Origin: Pseudomonadota bacterium
GTDB taxonomy: Bacteria > Pseudomonadota > Alphaproteobacteria > Acetobacterales > Acetobacteraceae
Length of the DNA stretch: 64,000 bases
NCBI GenBank assembly: GCA_021805565.1
Contig: JAJZFA010000024.1
Location: forward strand, 1 to 64,000
Direction: 5' to 3'
The position numbers and the translations under genes are program-made. The notes under the pieces were generated by a model. That model saw nothing but the letters and a program-made list of their open reading frames with translations, did no database searches and had not been told where the DNA came from. Below are positions 54,396-63,443 of the stretch, in pieces (the first letter of the stretch is position 1; each line of letters starts with the position of its first letter).

Positions 54396-57035
54396 ATGGC
54401 CAGCAGCAACGACATCCGCGCCGCCTTCCTGGATTATTTCGCCCGCAACGGCCACCAGCCGGTGGCCAGTTCGCCGCTGGTGCCGCGCAACGATCCGACG
54501 CTGATGTTCACCAACGCCGGCATGGTGCAGTTCAAGAATGTTTTCACCGGCCAGGAAAAGCGGCCCTACATGCGCGCCGCCACGGCGCAGAAATGTGTCC
54601 GCGCCGGTGGCAAGCACAACGACCTCGATAACGTCGGTTATACCGCCCGCCATCATACTTTTTTCGAAATGCTGGGTAATTTCAGCTTTGGCGATTATTT
54701 CAAGGAAGCGGCCATTCCGTACGCGTGGGAGCTGATCACCCGCGATTTCGGACTGCCCAGGGATAAGCTGCTGGTCACGGTGTTTTCGGAAGACGAAGAC
54801 GCCGCCGCGATCTGGAAGAAAGTTGCCGGCCTGCCCGACGAAAGGATCGTCCGCATCCCGACATCCGATAATTTCTGGCGCATGGGCGACACCGGCCCCT
54901 GCGGCCCGTGCAGCGAAATTTTTTACGACCATGGCGACCACATCCCTGGTGGCCCCCCCGGCAGTCCGGATGAGGACGGCGACCGGTTCATCGAAATCTG
55001 GAACCTGGTGTTCATGCAGTTCGAGGAAGGCCCGCCCGGTACCCGCGTACCGCTGCCGCGCCCGTCCATCGACACCGGCATGGGGCTGGAGCGTGTCGCC
55101 GCCATCTTGCAAGGCAAGCACGACAACTACGACACCGACGTCTTCCGCGCCTTGATCGTGGCCAGCGCGGAGGCCACCGGACAGGATCCAGACGGTCCGT
55201 TCAAGACCAGCCATCGCGTCATCGCCGACCATCTGCGTAGCACATCGTTCCTGATGGCCGACGGCGTTCTGCCGTCCAACGAAGGGCGCGGCTATGTGCT
55301 GCGCCGCATCATGCGCCGAGCCATGCGGCATGCGACGATGATGGGCGCGAAGGAGCCGGTGATGCACCGGCTTGTCCCGGCGCTGATCCGGCAGATGGGC
55401 GCCGCCTATCCCGAACTGGGACGCGCGGAAGCACTGATAGCGGACACGTTGCTCCTGGAGGAAACCCGGTTCAAGCACCTGCTGGAACGCGGCCTGCATT
55501 TGCTGGCCGAAGAAACCGGTCGTCTGGGCGACAAGGAAGCCCTGCCCGGCCCGATCGCATTCCGGCTGTACGATACGTACGGCTTCCCGCTCGATCTGAC
55601 GCAGGACGCGTTACGCGAACAAGGGCGCGCTGTCGATCTGGCCGGTTTCGAGGCGGCCATGCTTGAACAGCGCACCCGTGCGCGCGCTGCCTGGGCTGGG
55701 TCCGGCGATGCCGCCACCGAACGGGTCTGGTTCGAAATCAAGGAACAGGCCGGCGCATCGGAATTCCTCGGCTACGCTACGGAAAGCGCGGAAGGCGAAA
55801 TTCGCGCCATTGTCGCCGATGGTTCCAGCGTCCAAACGGCATCGGCCGGAACCGACGTCGCGATCGTGCTGAACCAGACCCCGTTCTACGGCGAAAGCGG
55901 CGGTCAGGTGGGCGATACCGGCATCATCTCCGGCCCGGACGGGCTGGTTATCGCGATCGCCGACACGCAGAAAAAGCTCGGCGACCTGTTCGTCCATCTC
56001 GGCCGCGTCGAAGCCGGCGTCGCACGTCCGGGTATCCCCGTCGTTGCCGTTGTCGATCATGGTCGGCGGGCGGCAATCCGAGCACACCATTCCGCCACGC
56101 ATCTGCTGCATGAGGCATTGCGACGGAAACTAGGTACCCATGTCCAACAGAAGGGCAGCCTGAACGCGCCCGACCGGCTGCGCTTCGATGTGTCGCAGCC
56201 ACGGCCGATCGGGGCGGACGAACTGCACTGGGCCGAGGCCGAGGTAAATGCCCGCATCCGCGAAAACTCCGAGGTTACCACACGGCTGATGACCCCCGCC
56301 GCGGCGGTCGAATTAGGCGCCATGGCGCTGTTCGGCGAGAAGTACGGCGATGAAGTCCGTGTGGTGGCCATGGGCGAACCTGACGGCACCAAAGCGGCGT
56401 GGTCGATCGAACTGTGCGGCGGCACCCATGTCCGCCGCACCGGCGATATCGGCTATTTCCGTATCGTCGGAGAATCCGCCGTCGCCGCCGGCGTCCGGCG
56501 GATCGAGGCGGTGACCGGCGCGTCGGCCGAGGCGCTGATCGCGGAAACCGCCGGCCGGTTGAACGACGTGGCCGGCGCCCTGCGCGCCGCCCCCGCCGAG
56601 GTGCCGGACCGCATCGCCGCGCTGCTGGAAGACCGCCGCAAATTGCAGGCCCAGGTGGCGGAATTGCAGAAGAAACTGGCAACCGGCGGCGGGGCCGCGG
56701 CGGCCGAGGATATCGGCGGCGTCATGCTGACCGCGCGCAATCTGGGAGAGGTGCCGGCCAAGGATCTGAAAGGCCTGGCCGACGCGATCGGCAAGCAACA
56801 GGAATCGGGCGTGGTCGCGCTGGTTTCCACCGCCGAGGGTAAGGCCAGCATCGTCGTCGCCGTCTCGGCCGATCTGACCGATCGGTTCAGCGCCGTCGAT
56901 CTGGTGCGCGTCGCCTCGGCCGCGGTTGGCGGTAAGGGCGGCGGAGGCCGAACCGATCTGGCCCAGGCCGGAGGACCGGACGGCGACAAGGCGGATGCGG
57001 CGCTGGCGGCGGTGCGAGCGGCGCTGGGTGGATAA
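54396..57035 (+). CDS. alaS: Alanyl-tRNA synthetase
   Basis: 879 aa from the ATG at 54396 ('[20 protein letters not shown]'). Class II catalytic domain with '[19 protein letters not shown]' and '[13 protein letters not shown]'; editing domain with the metal-binding '[12 protein letters not shown]' (HxxxH) and '[14 protein letters not shown]'; C-terminal C-Ala domain ending in '[16 protein letters not shown]'. Attaches alanine to tRNA-Ala and clears mischarged Ser/Gly. Convergent with uppP, 40 bases between stops. Confidence 0.97.
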   Translation: MASSNDIRAAFLDYFARNGHQPVASSPLVPRNDPTLMFTNAGMVQFKNVFTGQEKRPYMRAATAQKCVRAGGKHNDLDNVGYTARHHTFFEMLGNFSFGDYFKEAAIPYAWELITRDFGLPRDKLLVTVFSEDEDAAAIWKKVAGLPDERIVRIPTSDNFWRMGDTGPCGPCSEIFYDHGDHIPGGPPGSPDEDGDRFIEIWNLVFMQFEEGPPGTRVPLPRPSIDTGMGLERVAAILQGKHDNYDTDVFRALIVASAEATGQDPDGPFKTSHRVIADHLRSTSFLMADGVLPSNEGRGYVLRRIMRRAMRHATMMGAKEPVMHRLVPALIRQMGAAYPELGRAEALIADTLLLEETRFKHLLERGLHLLAEETGRLGDKEALPGPIAFRLYDTYGFPLDLTQDALREQGRAVDLAGFEAAMLEQRTRARAAWAGSGDAATERVWFEIKEQAGASEFLGYATESAEGEIRAIVADGSSVQTASAGTDVAIVLNQTPFYGESGGQVGDTGIISGPDGLVIAIADTQKKLGDLFVHLGRVEAGVARPGIPVVAVVDHGRRAAIRAHHSATHLLHEALRRKLGTHVQQKGSLNAPDRLRFDVSQPRPIGADELHWAEAEVNARIRENSEVTTRLMTPAAAVELGAMALFGEKYGDEVRVVAMGEPDGTKAAWSIELCGGTHVRRTGDIGYFRIVGESAVAAGVRRIEAVTGASAEALIAETAGRLNDVAGALRAAPAEVPDRIAALLEDRRKLQAQVAELQKKLATGGGAAAAEDIGGVMLTARNLGEVPAKDLKGLADAIGKQQESGVVALVSTAEGKASIVVAVSADLTDRFSAVDLVRVASAAVGGKGGGGRTDLAQAGGPDGDKADAALAAVRAALGG

Positions 57036-57074
57036 CGCACGATGCGCGGCGCGAACCATCCAGCGCGCCTGCCG

Positions 57075-57911
57075 CTAAAACAGAAATAACACGCCCAGAC
57101 TCACCGCACCCGCCGCCACGCAATAATAGGCAAACGGGTTGAGCGCCCAGGAATCGTGCTGGCGGAAATACCGCATCAGAAAGGCTGTGCTCAGCAGCGC
57201 GGTAATGCCCGCCACCACGGCGGCAATTGCCGACATCGCCAGCACGCCATGCGGCACATGTTCGTGCATCAGCTTCGGCACCTCCAGCACCGTTGCCCCC
57301 AGGATGATCGGCGTGGCGATCAGGAAGGAGAAGTGCGCCGCACCCTCATGGTTGATTCCGCGCAACAATCCGCCCGCGATGGTCGCGCCGGATCGCGAAA
57401 TGCCGGGGATCAGCGCGGTGCATTGCCACACCCCGATCGTGAGCGCATCCATGCGCGTCAGCGTGGACAACTGCCGGTTGCCGCCGCGTGCCCGCAATCG
57501 TTCTCCGAAGAACAGCAAAAATCCGTTCACGATCAGGAAACCCGCTGCCACCGCCGGCGACCCGAACAGTCCGCGCACGAATTTCTCCAACAGAAATCCA
57601 GCCACCACAGCCGGGATGGTCGCGATGACCACCAGCACGAACACCCGCCTGCTCTCGGCCACCTGATGGGCACCGCCGATGCCAAGCAATCCGGTCAGGA
57701 TCGCCCACCAGTCCTGCCAGAAATACCCCAGCAAAGCCGTCGCGGTTCCCAGGTGCAGCATGACCAGAAACGGCAGGAACTCCGGCGAACGCTGGTCGAT
57801 CCCCCAATGCAACAACGCCGGCAGCACCACCGCATGCCCTAAACTGCTGACAGGAAAAAGCTCGGTCGCCCCCTGAAGGATGGCGATGACGAGCGCTTGA
57901 AGTGTGTCCAT
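57075..57911 (-). CDS. uppP: Undecaprenyl-diphosphatase UppP/BacA
   Basis: 278 aa from the ATG at 57911; the 333-aa ORF adds an unconserved leader. Eight-helix membrane protein. The active-site motifs are 'GATELFPVSSLGHAVV' (Glu-rich, residues 14-29) and 'LIPGISRSGATIAGGL' (about 160). Dephosphorylates undecaprenyl pyrophosphate to recycle the lipid carrier for peptidoglycan. It is divergent from the hydrolase-fold gene with about 170 bases between starts. Confidence 0.94.
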   Translation of the reverse strand: MDTLQALVIAILQGATELFPVSSLGHAVVLPALLHWGIDQRSPEFLPFLVMLHLGTATALLGYFWQDWWAILTGLLGIGGAHQVAESRRVFVLVVIATIPAVVAGFLLEKFVRGLFGSPAVAAGFLIVNGFLLFFGERLRARGGNRQLSTLTRMDALTIGVWQCTALIPGISRSGATIAGGLLRGINHEGAAHFSFLIATPIILGATVLEVPKLMHEHVPHGVLAMSAIAAVVAGITALLSTAFLMRYFRQHDSWALNPFAYYCVAAGAVSLGVLFLF

Positions 57912-58078
57912 GCGTGGCTCCAGCCGATTCGGAGAGCAACTTAGGCGACGGCCAGCAATAAGGGAATCGGCCAATCGCGGGCGGCGCGCGCGCCATGGTG
58001 TGACCGGCCGGATTCGACAACGCGCGCTACCGATGGGTATCCTTTTTCCCAGTCGATCGCCGAAGGGGAAACGCAAGC

Positions 58079-58858
58079 ATGAGCGTCGTCTGGACCGGAA
58101 TGGTCAGGGAAATCGCCGGCATCGAGTTACATATGACCCGCGGGGGAAGCGGACCGGCGGTTCTGGTGCTGCATCACGATATCGGCACCGTGGACCGGTT
58201 GCCGTTCTATGACGCCCTGGCGACAAAATTCGATGTCATCATCCCGCATCATCCCGGCTGGGGAAAGTCGGAGCGGCCACACTGGATGCGCCACCCGCGC
58301 GATATCGCCGCCGTTCATGCCTGGTTGCTGTCGGATCTAGGGCTGTCCGGGGTGTCGCTTGTCGGGCTGGGTTTCGGCGGCTGGATCGCCGCGGAAATGG
58401 CAAGTCTGGCGCCGCGGGATTATCGCAGACTGGTGCTGGTCGGCGCCGCCGGTATCAAGCCTCCGGAGGGCGATATCGCCGATCAGGCCATTGTGTCCTA
58501 CATCGTGTATCCCAAATCGGGTTTTCACGACGAGGCCGCTTTCGCCGCGATCTATGGCGACGTGTCCACCGACCAACTGGAGGCGTGGGATATCGCCCGC
58601 GAAATGAGTTTCCGGACCGCCTGGAAACCTTACATGTACAGCCAGACGTTGCCGCATCTGCTGGGCGGTGTACGGGCGCCGGCGCTGATTATCTGGGGCG
58701 ACGACGACCGGATCGTGCCGCTGAGCGCCGGGCACGCCTATGCGCGGGCACTGCACGACGCCACGCTGACAACCATTCCGGAGTGCGGACATTTCGCCGA
58801 AATGGAAAAGCCCGATGCGGTCGCCGCACTGACGATCGACTTCTTGACGCGCAGCTGA
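58079..58858 (+). CDS. Alpha/beta-hydrolase-fold protein lacking the nucleophile
   Basis: 259 aa with clear fold landmarks: 'VLVLHHDIGTVDRLPFYDAL' (oxyanion loop), 'IIPHHPGWGKSE', acid 'IIWGDDDRIVPL' and His 'CGHFAEMEKP'. The nucleophile elbow, however, is 'LVGLGFGGWIAAEM': Gly stands where Ser/Cys/Asp should be (the codon is GGT). Hydrolysis by the usual mechanism should be impossible; a binding or lyase role is an option. The gene is followed 14 bases later by the LLM flavoprotein, so the two are probably an operon. Confidence 0.87.
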   Translation: MSVVWTGMVREIAGIELHMTRGGSGPAVLVLHHDIGTVDRLPFYDALATKFDVIIPHHPGWGKSERPHWMRHPRDIAAVHAWLLSDLGLSGVSLVGLGFGGWIAAEMASLAPRDYRRLVLVGAAGIKPPEGDIADQAIVSYIVYPKSGFHDEAAFAAIYGDVSTDQLEAWDIAREMSFRTAWKPYMYSQTLPHLLGGVRAPALIIWGDDDRIVPLSAGHAYARALHDATLTTIPECGHFAEMEKPDAVAALTIDFLTRS

Positions 58859-58872
58859 AGGAGGCTTCCACC

Positions 58873-60114
58873 ATGCATATGATGTATTTCACCGAACAGC
58901 CGATGTCGGCCTACGATGCGCAGGCCGGGCTGGACTATGGCGCGACGGCGCTGACCTTCTCCAACAGTCACTTCGATCCGGTGGAAGGAAGCCGACTATA
59001 TAACGAATACCTGGAAGAATACATTCTGGCCGAGGACTGCGGTGCCGACGGCATCATGCTAAACGAGCATCACAATGCGCCGTTCTGCATGCAGGCCCGC
59101 ACCAACATGTTCGCGTCCATCCTGGCCGCGACAACGAAGCGCGTGAAGATCGTCATTCTGGGGAATCCCCTGCCGCTGACGGAAAATCCCGTTCAGCTCG
59201 CCGAGGAACTGGCGATGATCGACATGATATCGAAGGGGCGGCTGGTGTCCGGCTTCGTGCGCGGCGGCGGGCAGGAGCAGTTGGCAAACGGCGTTAACCC
59301 CGCGTTCAACCGCGAACGGTTCATGGAAGCTCACGATCTGGTGCAAAAGACATGGACCCAGCCAGGGCCGTTCCGGTGGGAGGGGACGCATTACCAGCAG
59401 CGCGTCGTCAACCCGTGGGCGATTCCGATGCAGAAGCCGTATCCGCGGGTGTGGATACCCGGTGTGCTGTCGAAAGAAACGGTGATCTGGACGGCGCAGC
59501 AGCGGTATCCATATATCGCGCTGAACACGTCCATCGAAGCAACGAAAACGATTCACGAGACCTATGACAAAGCGGCGGCCGAATCCGGCTATACGGCCGG
59601 GCCGGAGAATTTCGGTTACCTGATCCGCGTGCATGTGCAGGACACCGAAGAAAAGGCGATGGAAAACGCGCGCCAGTTCATGTGGATGCAGGGCGAATTC
59701 ACCGGTCTGGCGAACCCGGTTTGGGCCAACCCGGCGGGATATTTCTCGCCGTCCGGCCGCCGGGGTTTTGTCGAATTCGCGACGGGGCGGGCGAAAAACC
59801 CGCGCGGCAACCCGACCTTCGAGCAGCAGGTGAACGATACGATGATCATTGCCGGCACGCCGGCGCAGGTGATCGAACGGCTGAAGTATCTGGTTCGGGA
59901 AACCCGCCCCGGCATCATGGGAATCTGGGCGAACGACGGCAATGTCAACAAGGAAGACCGACGCCGGTGCATCCAGTTGCTGTGCGGCGAGGTGATGCCG
60001 GCCATCAAGGCATACGGCGCCAGCCTGGGCCTGAACGACCCGTGGGAGGCGAACGCACCGGTGCATTTGCGGTATTCCACCGATATGGCGGCACAGAAAG
60101 CGGCGGCCGAGTAA
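58873..60114 (+). CDS. LLM class flavin-dependent oxidoreductase (bacterial luciferase-like)
   Basis: 413 aa from the ATG at 58873, with AAGGAGG about eight bases upstream. TIM-barrel luciferase-family protein: 'MLNEHHNAPFCMQARTN' near residue 60, 'VKIVILGNPLPLTENPVQLA', 'MISKGRLVSGFVRGGGQEQ' and 'TMIIAGTPAQVIERLKYL' near the end. Uses reduced FMN or F420; a monooxygenase is most likely. Substrate unknown; the associated hydrolase-fold protein may bind the substrate or product. Confidence 0.9.
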   Translation: MHMMYFTEQPMSAYDAQAGLDYGATALTFSNSHFDPVEGSRLYNEYLEEYILAEDCGADGIMLNEHHNAPFCMQARTNMFASILAATTKRVKIVILGNPLPLTENPVQLAEELAMIDMISKGRLVSGFVRGGGQEQLANGVNPAFNRERFMEAHDLVQKTWTQPGPFRWEGTHYQQRVVNPWAIPMQKPYPRVWIPGVLSKETVIWTAQQRYPYIALNTSIEATKTIHETYDKAAAESGYTAGPENFGYLIRVHVQDTEEKAMENARQFMWMQGEFTGLANPVWANPAGYFSPSGRRGFVEFATGRAKNPRGNPTFEQQVNDTMIIAGTPAQVIERLKYLVRETRPGIMGIWANDGNVNKEDRRRCIQLLCGEVMPAIKAYGASLGLNDPWEANAPVHLRYSTDMAAQKAAAE

Positions 60115-60144
60115 TTCCGATCGGTTCGATCCGCGATTTGGTCG

Positions 60145-60630
60145 CTATGGCCCGGCCGAACGGGCCTTGACCATCCGAAGCGGATTGTAGGTAACGACAA
60201 CCGAACCGTCCTGTTTCTTCACCTGATTGAAGGTGCGCACCAACCCCCGGTTGGGCCGGCTGACGCTGCGCCGGCTTTCCACGACCTCGGCCTCGACGTG
60301 GATCGTATCGCCGGCGAAGGTGGGGCCGGCGACGTTCAGTTCCATGTTGAGAAACGCGAAGCCGGTATGCTGCATGGTCGCGTGGACCAGTAATCCCTCG
60401 GCGAACGCATACACCATCGCTCCCGGAACGACGCGTTGCGCGATATCGCTTTCGGTGCGGAGGAATTCGGTATTGGAAAACAGCACTTCGGTCATGCCGG
60501 TCACGCCGATGAAATTGACCAGATCGGCTTCGGTCAAGGTCCGGCCGATGGTGCGGAATTTCCGTCCGACCGGCAAATCCTCGAAGTAAAGTCCCAGGCC
60601 AAGCACTTCATACCCGTCTATTTCCGCCAT
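60145..60630 (-). CDS. MaoC-like dehydratase family protein
   Basis: 161 aa, hot-dog fold: 'YFEDLPVGRKFRTIGRTLTE', 'GAMVYAFAEGLL' and 'NVAGPTFAGDTIHVEAEVVE'. The catalytic Asp/His pair of R-hydratases is not clearly formed: 'NFIGVTGMTEVLF' stands where FAxxSGDxNPxH occurs, so activity may differ from classical 2-enoyl-CoA hydration. A strong AAGGAGA site precedes the ATG. Lies 24 bases after the Lrp gene, same strand. Confidence 0.8.
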   Translation of the reverse strand: MAEIDGYEVLGLGLYFEDLPVGRKFRTIGRTLTEADLVNFIGVTGMTEVLFSNTEFLRTESDIAQRVVPGAMVYAFAEGLLVHATMQHTGFAFLNMELNVAGPTFAGDTIHVEAEVVESRRSVSRPNRGLVRTFNQVKKQDGSVVVTYNPLRMVKARSAGP

Positions 60631-60654
60631 GGCTTTCTCCTTTTTCGTTGCGGT

Positions 60655-61143
60655 TTATGAGCGTCCGGGCGTCCGGAACGGCAGGCGGACGGACTCCTTG
60701 AGACGGTCAAGGACGATGGACGACCGCACCCTGGCAATGGAGTCATGTGGCAGCAGCACGTCGTTCACCAGGGCGGACAGATCGTTCAGGCCGGGCACCA
60801 CCACTTTCAGCAGATAATCCGCATCGCCGGTCAGCGCGTAGGCTTCTTGCACCTCATCGATACGGCCGACCAGAGCGCGAAAGGCGCGGGCGTTGTCGCC
60901 GCTGTGGGTGGCCAGGGTTACGCTGATGAAGACCAGCAGCCGGAAGCCCAGGGCCTCGGCCGCCAGGTCCGCACGATAGCCGCGGATCAGGCCGGCCGTT
61001 TCCAAGGCCATGCGGCGGCGGGAACACTGCGACGGCGACAGGCCGATGCGGTCCCCCAGTTCCTGGTTGGTCAGCCGCCCGTTGTCCTGCAGCGCCGATA
61101 AAAGGCGCAGATCGAAGGAGTCCAGTCCGGGAGAATCTTGCAT
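60655..61143 (-). CDS. Lrp/AsnC family transcriptional regulator
   Basis: 162 aa from the ATG at 61143 ('MQDSPGLDSFDLRLLSALQD'); the 255-aa ORF in the track runs into hppD antisense. The helix-turn-helix 'NQELGDRIGLSPSQCSRRRM' is followed by the RAM domain with 'VQEAYALTGDADYLLKVVVP', which binds an effector amino acid. Divergent from hppD, so it is a good candidate for its local regulator, responding to tyrosine, phenylalanine or an aromatic keto acid. Confidence 0.93.
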   Translation of the reverse strand: MQDSPGLDSFDLRLLSALQDNGRLTNQELGDRIGLSPSQCSRRRMALETAGLIRGYRADLAAEALGFRLLVFISVTLATHSGDNARAFRALVGRIDEVQEAYALTGDADYLLKVVVPGLNDLSALVNDVLLPHDSIARVRSSIVLDRLKESVRLPFRTPGRS

Positions 61144-61167
61144 GCAATCCCCGTCAGCCGCGAATTT

Positions 61168-61204
61168 TGTGCGGATCGTCGTCGATACCGGACCATTTCG
61201 CACA
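61168..61204. promoter_or_regulatory. Candidate Lrp/AsnC operator between lrp-like gene and hppD
   Basis: TGTGCG at 61168 and its complement CGCACA at 61199 form an interrupted palindrome with 31 bases from start to start, about three helical turns. Both half sites continue with a purine/A-rich flank (GGAT and, on the other strand, AAAT). Spacing by whole turns suits the oligomeric Lrp family, but no site has been tested. Confidence 0.4.
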
Positions 61205-61258
61205 CTATGCGCCGGCTGGCCAAGCCATACTGCCGTCAGGCAACGAAGAGCATATCCG

Positions 61259-62383
61259 ATGGGTCCCTTCCCGCACGACGCGCCCGCCGCGCGCATTACC
61301 GCCGACAATCCCGCCGGCACGGACGGGTTCGGCTTTGTCGAATTTGCCCACCCGGACCCCGCGGCACTGCACGCGTTGTTTTCGACGATGGGCTTCGTGG
61401 CGGTGGCCAAGCACCGCACCAAGGCGATTACGCTGTATCGCCAGGGCGACGTGGATTACCTGATCAACGAAGAGCCGGGTAGTCACGCTGTCCGCTTTGC
61501 CGGGGCGCATGGACCGAGCGCTCCGTCGATGGCATTCAGGGTGGTGGATGCGGAGCATGCTTACCGGCGGGCGATCGAAGGCGGCGCGGAGCCGGCCGGC
61601 GGCGCGCGGGCGCTGGATGTGCCGGCGGTGATGGGTATCGGTGGGTCGTTGCTGTATTTTATCGACCGATACGGTGCGAAAGGGTCGGCGTTCGACGCGG
61701 AATTCCAGTGGCTTGGCGCGCCCGACCCGCAGCCGGACGGTCAGGGCCTGTTCTATCTGGATCACCTGACGCATAACGTCGGACGCGGCCGGATGGACGT
61801 ATGGTCCGGCTTTTACGAGCGCATTTTCAACTTCCGGGAAATCCGTTACTTCGACATCAAAGGCGAATATACCGGTTTATTTTCGCGTGCGCTGACAAGT
61901 CCCGACGGGAAAATCCGCATTCCGATCAATGAATCCGCGGACGATACCAGTCAGATCGAGGAATATCTGCATGCCTACAAGGGCGAGGGTATTCAACATT
62001 TGGCCTGTGGCTGCCGAGATATTTATGAAACGGTGGAATCGTTGCGGTCGCGCGGACTGGCGTTCATGCCATCGCCGCCGGGCACGTATTACGATCGTGT
62101 CGGGGAGCGGGTTCCCGGTCATGGCGAACCGCTGGACCGGTTGCAGCGCAATGGCATTCTGCTGGACGGCGAAGCCGCCATCGCGGCGGACGCGACGGAG
62201 GGCAAACGAACCAAGGTGCTGCTACAGATATTCTCCGCGACCGCAATCGGGCCGATTTTTTTCGAGTTTATCCAACGCAAGGGCGACGAAGGGTTCGGGC
62301 ATGGCAATTTTCGGGCGCTGTTTCTGTCGATCGAGGAAGATCAGATCCGACGCGGGGTGCTGACACGTCCGGCGGCGGCGTGA
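61259..62383 (+). CDS. hppD: 4-hydroxyphenylpyruvate dioxygenase
   Basis: 374 aa from the ATG at 61259. Two VOC-fold halves; the iron ligands lie in the second half: His in 'LDHLTHNVGRG', His in 'GIQHLACGC' and Glu in 'IFFEFIQRKGDEGFGHGNF', the hallmark C-terminus. 'LLQIFSATAIGPIFFEF' is typical of the bacterial enzyme. Converts 4-hydroxyphenylpyruvate to homogentisate in tyrosine degradation. Downstream homogentisate genes are not in the window. Confidence 0.95.
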   Translation: MGPFPHDAPAARITADNPAGTDGFGFVEFAHPDPAALHALFSTMGFVAVAKHRTKAITLYRQGDVDYLINEEPGSHAVRFAGAHGPSAPSMAFRVVDAEHAYRRAIEGGAEPAGGARALDVPAVMGIGGSLLYFIDRYGAKGSAFDAEFQWLGAPDPQPDGQGLFYLDHLTHNVGRGRMDVWSGFYERIFNFREIRYFDIKGEYTGLFSRALTSPDGKIRIPINESADDTSQIEEYLHAYKGEGIQHLACGCRDIYETVESLRSRGLAFMPSPPGTYYDRVGERVPGHGEPLDRLQRNGILLDGEAAIAADATEGKRTKVLLQIFSATAIGPIFFEFIQRKGDEGFGHGNFRALFLSIEEDQIRRGVLTRPAAA

Positions 62384-62777
62384 CGAACCGATCCGGCCTA
62401 TCTGTCCCTTGAGGCGAAGGGGTCATGGTACTGGCCTGTCATCGCTGCGCCCAAGGGGGCATTTGGCAGGCCCAACTCGATGGTGGGGTGAAAACCCGAA
62501 GCCGTGATAATCTTGGATGACATTCGATAACATTGGCTGTTGGTCGCCCCGCTTCTCCGTAAGCCACGCTATATATTTTCACTCACTGTGGAATTCATCG
62601 GTTGTGATGTTTGTCGCTACATCTCCTCGTCGCCGAACCTTGATGCCCTTGGGTTAATGTTCGCGTCGAGTTCGCATGCGAACCGCAGTATTCCATCATT
62701 ACGCCATTCGATCTCGCAAGGGGACACTTCCGATGCGCGTTATAAGCCAATTTCGGGGGATTGCCCTGCTCGGGATT
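62384..62777. other. Gene-poor, lower-GC stretch between hppD and the TA pair
   Basis: About 400 bases without a supportable gene. Parts (62500-62760) are clearly richer in A and T than the rest of the window. ORFs in it are short and have no recognisable domain. I found no tRNA, riboswitch or IS inverted repeats that I could defend. It may be remnant DNA left by a mobile element that brought in the toxin-antitoxin pair. Confidence 0.5.
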
Positions 62778-62799
62778 GTTAGCTAAATAAAGTTAGCTA
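62778..62799 (+). promoter_or_regulatory. Direct repeat in the toxin-antitoxin promoter
   Basis: GTTAGCTA occurs twice, start to start 14 bases apart, 13 bases before the antitoxin ATG; each copy contains the self-complementary TTAGCTAA/TAGCTA core. Position and form suit an autoregulatory operator for the Phd-type antitoxin. Confidence 0.55.
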
Positions 62800-62811
62800 G
62801 GAGCATGGGTT

Positions 62812-63045
62812 ATGGAAACCGTGACGATTCATACCGCCAAGACGACGCTATCGCAGCTTCTCGCGAGGGTCGAGGCCGGCGAGGAGATTGTGCTGGCACG
62901 CGGCAAGCAACCAATCGCCAAGATCGTGCCCTACCGCGCTGACATCCCGAAGCGCCAATTCGGCGCGCTGCGGGGCGTGGTATCGGTCGGTCCCGCGTTT
63001 TTCGAGCCATTGCCGGACGATGAGCTTGCCGCGTGGGGGCAATAG
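62812..63045 (+). CDS. Phd/YefM-type antitoxin
   Basis: 77 aa. The N-terminal 'VTIHTAKTTLSQLLARVEAG' and 'GEEIVLARGKQPIAKIVPY' are the Phd DNA-binding/dimer domain; the C-terminal part is short and would wrap around the toxin. GGAG lies eight bases before the ATG. Co-encoded with the PIN toxin three bases downstream. Neutralises the toxin and represses the operon. Confidence 0.92.
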   Translation: METVTIHTAKTTLSQLLARVEAGEEIVLARGKQPIAKIVPYRADIPKRQFGALRGVVSVGPAFFEPLPDDELAAWGQ

Positions 63046-63048
63046 GCA

Positions 63049-63435
63049 TTGGCCCTGTTGCTCGATACGCACGCATTTCTCTGGTGGATCGCGGGCGATT
63101 CAGCACTGTCCGTGCCGGCCCGAAGCGCGATAGAAGATGCTGGCAATTATGTTTTCGTCAGCGCGGCCTCGGCCTGGGAAATCGCCACGAAAATCCGCAT
63201 CGGCAAACTGCCGGGTGCCACGGTAATCGCCGCCGACATCATGGGCGTTGTCATCGCACAGGGCTTCGGGCGTCTGCCGATTAGTTTTGAACATGGGCAG
63301 GCTGCCGGCGCGCTTCCTGGCCCGCACAAGGATCCGTTCGACCGGATGCTGATCGCGCAAGCCATGCTGGACGGCCTCGTCCTGGTGTCGAACGAACGGA
63401 ATTTCGACGCCTACGGTGTCCGACGGCTCTGGTAG
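63049..63435 (+). CDS. PIN domain (VapC-like) toxin
   Basis: 128 aa, starting at a TTG (or another TTG three codons later). The four PIN acidic positions are visible: Asp in 'LLDTHAFLWW', Glu in 'SAWEIATKIRIGK', Asp in 'DPFDRMLIAQA' and Asp in 'NERNFDAYG'. A magnesium-dependent RNase that cuts tRNA or rRNA in related systems. Rare start codon and three-base spacing to the antitoxin keep its synthesis below that of the antitoxin. Confidence 0.9.
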   Translation: MALLLDTHAFLWWIAGDSALSVPARSAIEDAGNYVFVSAASAWEIATKIRIGKLPGATVIAADIMGVVIAQGFGRLPISFEHGQAAGALPGPHKDPFDRMLIAQAMLDGLVLVSNERNFDAYGVRRLW

Positions 63436-63443
63436 AACCGCGA

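Noticed and set aside
52911-55499. 862-aa minus-strand ORF
   Set aside because: Antisense to the FemAB-like gene and alaS, both with clear motifs; composition typical of a shadow frame.
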